A stretch of DNA of 64,000 bases from Helianthus annuus. Lineage: Eukaryota > Streptophyta > Magnoliopsida > Asterales > Asteraceae. The notes under the pieces are model-generated. The model searched no databases and had not been told where the DNA came from. It saw only the letters and a list, made by a program, of their open reading frames with translations. The translations under genes and the position numbers were made by a program. The stretch lies in NCBI RefSeq assembly GCF_002127325.2, contig NC_035434.2:151858289-151922288 (forward strand). The letters are read 5' to 3'. Shown piece after piece: positions 58,901 to 64,000 of the stretch (within the stretch, counting starts at the first letter, position 1; each line of letters starts with the position of its first letter).

Positions 58901-58987
58901 AACCTAGTTATAATATAATTGTAATTAAGGTATAATTTTTTTTAAAAAAAGTTGAATATACTTCCAATATGGTATACCAATATATTA

Positions 58988-59355
58988 CGGTTGTTGGATT
59001 TTATCACACCCACCTATTGGCTATTGGCTATTGGCTATTACCACCCCCAACTATCACTTTTACGCCCGCCACCCCCAACTTAACACTTAGTGTGTTCTGT
59101 CACCACGTCGTTAAATAATCACTAACTTTTGATCCTGTTACTATACATTTGGGGTGTCCTAAGATCCCTAAAACCTTCGTAAGATCCCTATGACACACCC
59201 AAAAGTATAGTAACGAGATCTAAAGTTAGTGATCAGTTAATGATGTGGTGACAAAACACACTAAGTGTTAAGTCGGGGGTGACGGACGTCAAAGTGATAG
59301 TTAGGGATGATAGCGGCTAATAACCAATAGTTTAGGGTAATAAAATCCAATAACA
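58988..59355. mobile_element. Mutator-type MITE, 10-bp TSD
   Basis: Inverted ends TTGTTGGATTTTATCAC and AATAAAATCCAATAAC, with inverse blocks extending inward (ACCCCCAACT, CTTAACACTTAGTGTG). CAATATATTA flanks both sides (58978-58987, 59356-59365). Confidence 0.8.
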
Positions 59356-59435
59356 CAATATATTATAGTGGTTTACTTCGTAATACCATTAAGAGCAATA
59401 TATTATAGTGGTTTACTTCGTACTACAATTAAGAA
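59356..59435. repeat. 40-bp direct duplication
   Basis: CAATATATTATAGTGGTTTA begins two consecutive 40-bp copies at 59356 and 59396; the first 10 bases are also the MITE's target site. Confidence 0.8.
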
Positions 59436-59869
59436 AATGGGCATAACTTTGAATATGACATCATTCTATCATCAGGTTTAAAATTAGATACTCCTTTCAT
59501 AATAAATTTGCATCATTACTTTTCTAACACCAGTAAAACATCAAAAAAGGTGACATTTTACCAACTTTTTAGGGTTGTCACGTTAAGTTTGATGGCATTA
59601 TAATATATTGTTGTTGATCAACCGCCGTTGTTTTTTTGGTGGGTTTAGATGTCGTTTATAGCTCAGGTATCTTTTGGATTTCTATATTATTATGCTACTA
59701 AATATACTTATAAATTTTGATAACAAAAATGTATATTTATCTTTCATGATATAATTCGATTTTCTAAAGGAAAAAATGGATTATATGACATATTCATGCG
59801 TTAAACAAATGTATATTGCTTTGCTACATATGTGTGTGTTTGTAATACTTCTTATGCGACATATATGCT

Positions 59870-60265
59870 TGTAGAGAAAGTGTAAAATACAATAGTATCT
59901 TATCGTGCAAAGATATGTGAGCAGGAGATTGAGACGCGTGTCATTCCTTATTTTTTGTATAACTTGCGTGATTATGTGTATAACATGCGTAATTAGAGTT
60001 TTGAAACAACTAACGTGTAATTGTGAGTTTAACATCCGTAATTTTCATGGTTGGTAGCATGTGGGTTTTTTTTTTTATAACGTGCGTAATTAGGGTTTAA
60101 CCCAACTCATGCGTAGTTATGCAATAACGTTCGTAAGCATGTCAAGTTAATTATTATTGTGCCATTGCGTTCAATTGAAGGCCTAGAGTAGGTCAGATGT
60201 GCGGTTGAGATGCTCGCATACGTTTCACACGATAATGTGGTCCTGTACGTTATCCGGCCTCTATG
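59870..60265. mobile_element. relative of the RABC2-intron GTACAATA MITE
   Basis: Left AGAGAAAGTGTAAAATACAATA and right TGTACGTTATCCGGCCTCTAT resemble the edges around 42670-42690 and 42950-42970 (AAAAAGTATATCGTACAATA, TGTACATTAACCGGCCTCTAT). The interior has GCGTAATT-type repeats. Confidence 0.45.
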
Positions 60266-61892
60266 CTTGTAATACTACTTCTATGACATAAATATATCGC
60301 TTCTAATACGTTTCTATTGTTTGATTTCTAACTTCATGAAAAAACTTGTCATACTTGTTTGGCATTTCAATATTATAGTATAGATAAACTAAATAAATAT
60401 ACAATAAAATATAGACGAAAGCAATACTTATCTTATGAACAATTGGTTTCGTTTAACTTATACATCTTGATTCTTGATATCATGTTTTGTTTTGCTGGAT
60501 TATTTTTTTGAATGGCAAATCTAGATCACTGATGGATCACTAGGATATCATCGTGTTATCAGCGGAACCATCCGATCATATTCATCTCCACTAGGCAATA
60601 TATTCTATACGCCAATTCAGGAAGAAACCCAATAAATCTGGGAAAAACTCCCTTATGGGAATCGAACTTATGACCTAAAATAAAAGTCTTTAAGATTTAT
60701 CTCATCCCCAAGATGCTCAATCACATATAATCCTCTTCTAATAACAGTTAATTTTGTAAACGATAATTATAAAATACATCATTTCCTACCTCAACTTTTT
60801 TCCTTTTAACCATTTTGAGACTTATAGTTTTACTATATGGTAACATAGAGACTTTACAATTTTCCTATATGGTAACATGACAAACCGAAAAAGATTGTAT
60901 GCTTGCAAGGATAAATTGTGTCTCAACTATTGGTTGTGGTTGTTTCTAAAAGACATTTAACATCACTAGCGGTTCAAGTATGTCACTTTGCTTAAAAGAT
61001 TGGTTCTTGCCACAATAAAAATTTAGCCAAAGGGAATCTGGATTTGCAACAAAAAGTGGCCTCCTAGAGACATATTTGAACCCATAGTGATATTTATTAG
61101 AATTGAGATTAAAGGGCTTGTGGTTTAGTGATATTAAGGTGTCGGAAAAAGTGTTTATCCCCATGTGATTGAGGGTTTAATCCCCATGATGAGCATATAA
61201 AAGCGTAGATTTGAGAGTATGTTTGGTAGGTTTATGAATTAGACGTTAGAAAAAAATTGCAATTGAGAAACAATGCAACCTAATGTTTATGAGTATGGTA
61301 ATTGTTGTTACTTGTTAGTTTGATTAACAATGCAACCCTTTTTGATTGGGACCAATTAGACGTGCTTTTTAAAGTTGTCTATCATGAATGGAACTAGTTT
61401 CGACCCGCTACAAACTCCATCCAACCTTTGCCAATCATACATGGGGCATTTACTTGATTTGCAAGAATCTTGTTTACTTTTTTTAACGGTCAATGAATGC
61501 TCAAAATGGGCTACTGGCGAAATTCACCACATCATAATACATTCACTTTCGAACCAGGGAAAACTCTCATCTAAGGCTAAAGCCTGTGAGCACTCGCCTG
61601 AAGGCATGATAGCATGGTGAGGTAAAAACCGCCTACTCACCTAGTCTCTTAACATCACCATGTGCTGCTTAAACTGAATGATGAGGGTAAAAATCAAACT
61701 TGGATCACTTGAAACATAGGTCTCTCTCTTACGGTTTTACCACTCCACCACTAACTCATTGGCGAATCTTGTTTACTTTAGTTTATTCTTTTACAATCAT
61801 TCTAGAAGAAAAGGTTGGCGGCATTTAACCTTTTTTTTTGTTAAACACCAAAAAAAGATCTTTAGTTGGTATGTGTTGATGCAACAAACACG
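60266..61892. other. intergenic, decayed dispersed repeats
   Basis: No gene. Around 60510-60690 is the counterpart of the block at 7568-7680. Around 61600-61765 the minus strand reads GTTAGTGGTGGAGTGGTA, like the A box of a tRNA-derived SINE, but the B box is weak. Confidence 0.35.
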
Positions 61893-62615
61893 GGACCAAG
61901 GATGGTAGCTAAGTTGGTTAGGCAAAAGGGCTGAAGGGTTCAGTTTTGCCTAACGCAGGTCGCGGGGTCCCTCCACGTTTGCAAAACGTGGAAGGAGGTT
62001 CACTAGTATGTAATTGTTATTTGCTTTGAAGTTCCTTCTCTGAGGTAAGCTCGAATCCAGAAAAGAAAGCAAATAGAATGAGTGTGTGGTGAATGTGAAG
62101 AGTAACTTGGAAGTGATCAAGTACTCTTTGAATGACCAGAGATTAAGGAATCTCTGTGTTTCGGAATGTCCCAGGAGTGAAAATGAGTTGTCTTCTTATA
62201 GGGGAAGACGTCTCCTGAAATGGCATATACAAGACTAGCGAAACCTGTTTGCAATGGAGGGTTTCCCCTTTTGGGGTTGAAGGCTTTGGACCCCTGGTTA
62301 ATAGAGTGTACTTGTGCAGACCTGCTCTGAGTTTGTGGGCGTGAGTTGGTGAGGCGAGTTCTCAGATGTGACTGATTACTGTTCCTCGCTTTTCTCACTT
62401 TGCAGCTTTTCATTCGATGAACCTTTCAACCTTTTAAGCTCTTGCATATTAGTCATTTTATTTAACCTTGGGCTACCCCCGTCGTCAGGCCCCCAAGTCA
62501 GAGGTTTTTGGGGTAGTATGCTCAAAGACTTCTGACTTTTATGCATATGTTTTAAAGGTTTCAAGGGTTCGTTGCTTGGAGGCTTGAAAGACTTGAGGCA
62601 GTTACTTTTTGAATT
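61893..62615 (+). other. retroelement leader, tRNA-like phrase at its start
   Basis: GGTAGCTAAGTTGGTTAGGC at 61903-61922 resembles a tRNA A box, and AGGTCGCGGGGTCCC at 61959-61973 a B box, so a SINE may begin here. Sequence onward leads into a gypsy-type ORF and is probably its leader, but no LTR or primer site was identified. Confidence 0.35.
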
Positions 62616-62639
62616 TTGAATTTTAAACGATTGACAGTT

Positions 62640-63290
62640 GATTTGATTGATGTGTGTCAGGCGGCGGTTTTGCACTTTGAAGTGTTGTGTCGTGCTCTTG
62701 GGTATGATCCCTCTTTGTTGCTCTTTCGGAGGTTTTTTCGTTTAGCCAAAAATGGTGACTGGTTCACCTTTGAGACATCAAAGGTTGATACTTGTCTTAT
62801 TTCGTCCATGGTTACAACGCTTGGGTCCTGGAAGGATCGCTTTTTCTGGGTTTCTGAATCTATCGTTCCTTTCAAAATGGTGTGGAGGCATCCGGATGCT
62901 GTTCTTAATGATCCGGAGCCTTCTGAATCTGAGTTGAACGATGCTTTTCTTACAGCCATTCGGGGGTGCCCTTCGAGGGTTCGTCCCTTTCCCGAACATT
63001 TGTTAGTGCTTTTAGGGGTTAGTAATATTTGGGGAAAAGCCGATCGGGATCCGGTGTTAATGAGAAATGGCATTGGTATGCATTTTCCCCCTTATGCCTT
63101 TTCTTATTTTACTTTGCTTATGACTTATTTTCTTTTGTATGTGTTTACCAGTTATGTCTGCTTTGGACTTTATCAAGAGTGACGACACGTCTGATGTTGT
63201 GTTTGAGGATGCCCCGTCTGTTTCGGGTGAGAATGTTGTGCTTTGGACACATGACACAAGAAGTTGTCATGTGTTCCGGTGGACCCATGA
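62640..63290 (+). pseudogene. gypsy-type transposon domain ORF, fragment
   Basis: The frame with VLHFEVLCRALGYDPSLLLF, SWKDRFFWVSES, VWRHPDAVLNDPEP and PFPEHLLVLLGVS is the domain annotated in plants as 'putative gypsy type transposon' (Transposase_28 family), found in long retroelement ORFs. A donor GTATGC at 63076 and an acceptor TTACCAG at 63151 would join it in frame to MSALDFIKSDDTSDVVFED, so an intron of 76 bp is likely. The first exon probably begins after TGTGTCAG near 62660. Similarity stops near 63240 and a stop follows; the remainder of the element is missing. Confidence 0.65.
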
Positions 63291-63299
63291 TCTTTTACT

Positions 63300-64000
63300 A
63301 GTGTCACTCTTAAAAAATAATCAATAAATGATTTTATTCGAACATCGGATACTTAAGTAACATGAAATTTACTAATGAGTTCAATGCATTGGGACTCCAT
63401 GACAAATAGACAACTTGTACTTAATATATCTTTCTTATGCGGCATGCCTAATCTTGATTTTTGTTTTCCTTGAGATGGGCATGGTATATATCTATTTGGG
63501 ACCATTTCTTTGGACCGTAGTAAATAAATTAGGTTTTATTTTCCACTTAGAAGTGTATGTTAATAATATTTAGCAAGTGCCATAATTATTTAATTACTTA
63601 TATAAGTTTCATCGGTGTGATTTTGATGCGAAAACATAACAATAAAGTTGTCATATACTTAAAAGGATGTCTACATATGTCTCACATTGATTAAAAGCCA
63701 TAAAAACAAATATCAATACCGATTTCAATGCGATATTCTTCAATCGTATTAATTAAGGTTTATTATGGTATCGATCGAAAACAAAAAAAAAATACAGATA
63801 AAGACTCTAATAATACTAATATCAGTATCGGTGTTCGATTGATACAAGTTCAGTTTAGTTCAGTTTAATACTAGCACGTCTGTTACTCAATGTAGTTTAT
63901 GATACCAAAAGAACACTCTTATTTTTTAAATGGGTTAAAGATGTATTATAGTATATAGAGTGAAATTAAAACTTAAGAAAACCTTGAGTTACTATTCATC
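63300..64000. other. intergenic, no gene
   Basis: AT-rich sequence with a short A run near 63781. Nothing else supported. Confidence 0.5.

Larger units (their letters stand above)
57529..58907 (+). mobile_element. Helitron-like element with repeated 3' hairpins
   Basis: The left end TCTTCTATACTATATAATAA follows an A; the right end is a hairpin CCCGTGTAATACACGGG (58880-58896), then TTCTAACCTAG and a T, matching Helitron rules (5' TC, hairpin about 10 nt before CTRR, insertion between A and T, no TSD). No Rep/helicase is encoded, so it is non-autonomous. Its 3' third is a tandem array in which the hairpin region is repeated about seven times (58497-58900). A SINE-like block lies near 58320-58470. 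Confidence 0.6.

Noticed and set aside
61375..61620. 81-codon plus frame
   Set aside because: No family resemblance and overlaps a decayed dispersed repeat.
61903..61975. tRNA gene
   Set aside because: A-box and B-box-like phrases are present but no cloverleaf with paired acceptor ends can be drawn; at most a tRNA-derived SINE head.

Overview
The window is nuclear DNA of a flowering plant: AT-rich, with intron-rich genes and a dense load of plant transposons. The style of the LTR elements (long leader ORF, gag intron, LTRs of about 3.5 kb) resembles Asteraceae repeats, but family assignment is inference. Only two complete, clearly functional-looking host genes were found, both on the minus strand: a RAB GTPase of the RABC2/RAB18 type (six exons, 41991-45245, 209 aa) and a MORN-repeat phosphatidylinositol-4-phosphate 5-kinase (eight coding exons, 48289-54004, 829 aa, plus a probable 5' UTR exon near 55254-55300). 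A third, unrecognised but well-formed small gene lies at 9403-9756 (117 aa, TATA box, poly(A) signal).

Left part (1-10.8 kb): a patchwork of DNA transposons and gene fragments. A 10-bp-TSD inverted-repeat element (420-943), the terminus of one CACTA element (to 2635), the start of a degenerate LTR (3341), a NAC-domain exon fragment (4050-4220) with a complete non-autonomous CACTA element next to it (4569-5517, TSD GTC), a Mutator-like element with exact 9-bp TSDs and a gene-like interior (6039-7351), an unrecognised small pseudogene (8337-8606) and a MITE (8701-9014).

Central part (10.8-41.4 kb): a three-level retrotransposon nest. A degenerate LTR (C) is split by Ty3/gypsy element A (11608-39871, TSD GAAAT); A is split inside its leader ORF by element B of the same family (16826-30979, TSD CTTTC). 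Each is about 14.1 kb on its own, with LTRs of about 3.5 kb, an initiator-Met tRNA primer site, an array of tiny stem-loops in the leader, an acidic/Pro-rich ORF upstream of gag, a 92-bp intron inside gag, pol in the order protease, reverse transcriptase, RNase H, integrase, and a chromodomain-like C terminus. Both are broken by stops, frameshifts and deletions although the LTR pairs are nearly identical.

Right part (41.4-64 kb): the two genes, whose introns and upstream regions hold MITEs, a solo LTR and tandem repeats; a scrap of plastid rps11 (46428-46560); a Helitron-like element whose 3' hairpin is repeated in tandem (57529-58907); further MITEs; and a fragment of a gypsy-type retroelement ORF at the right edge (62640-63290). 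The host genes appear unrelated except that both belong to membrane traffic and phosphoinositide biology.
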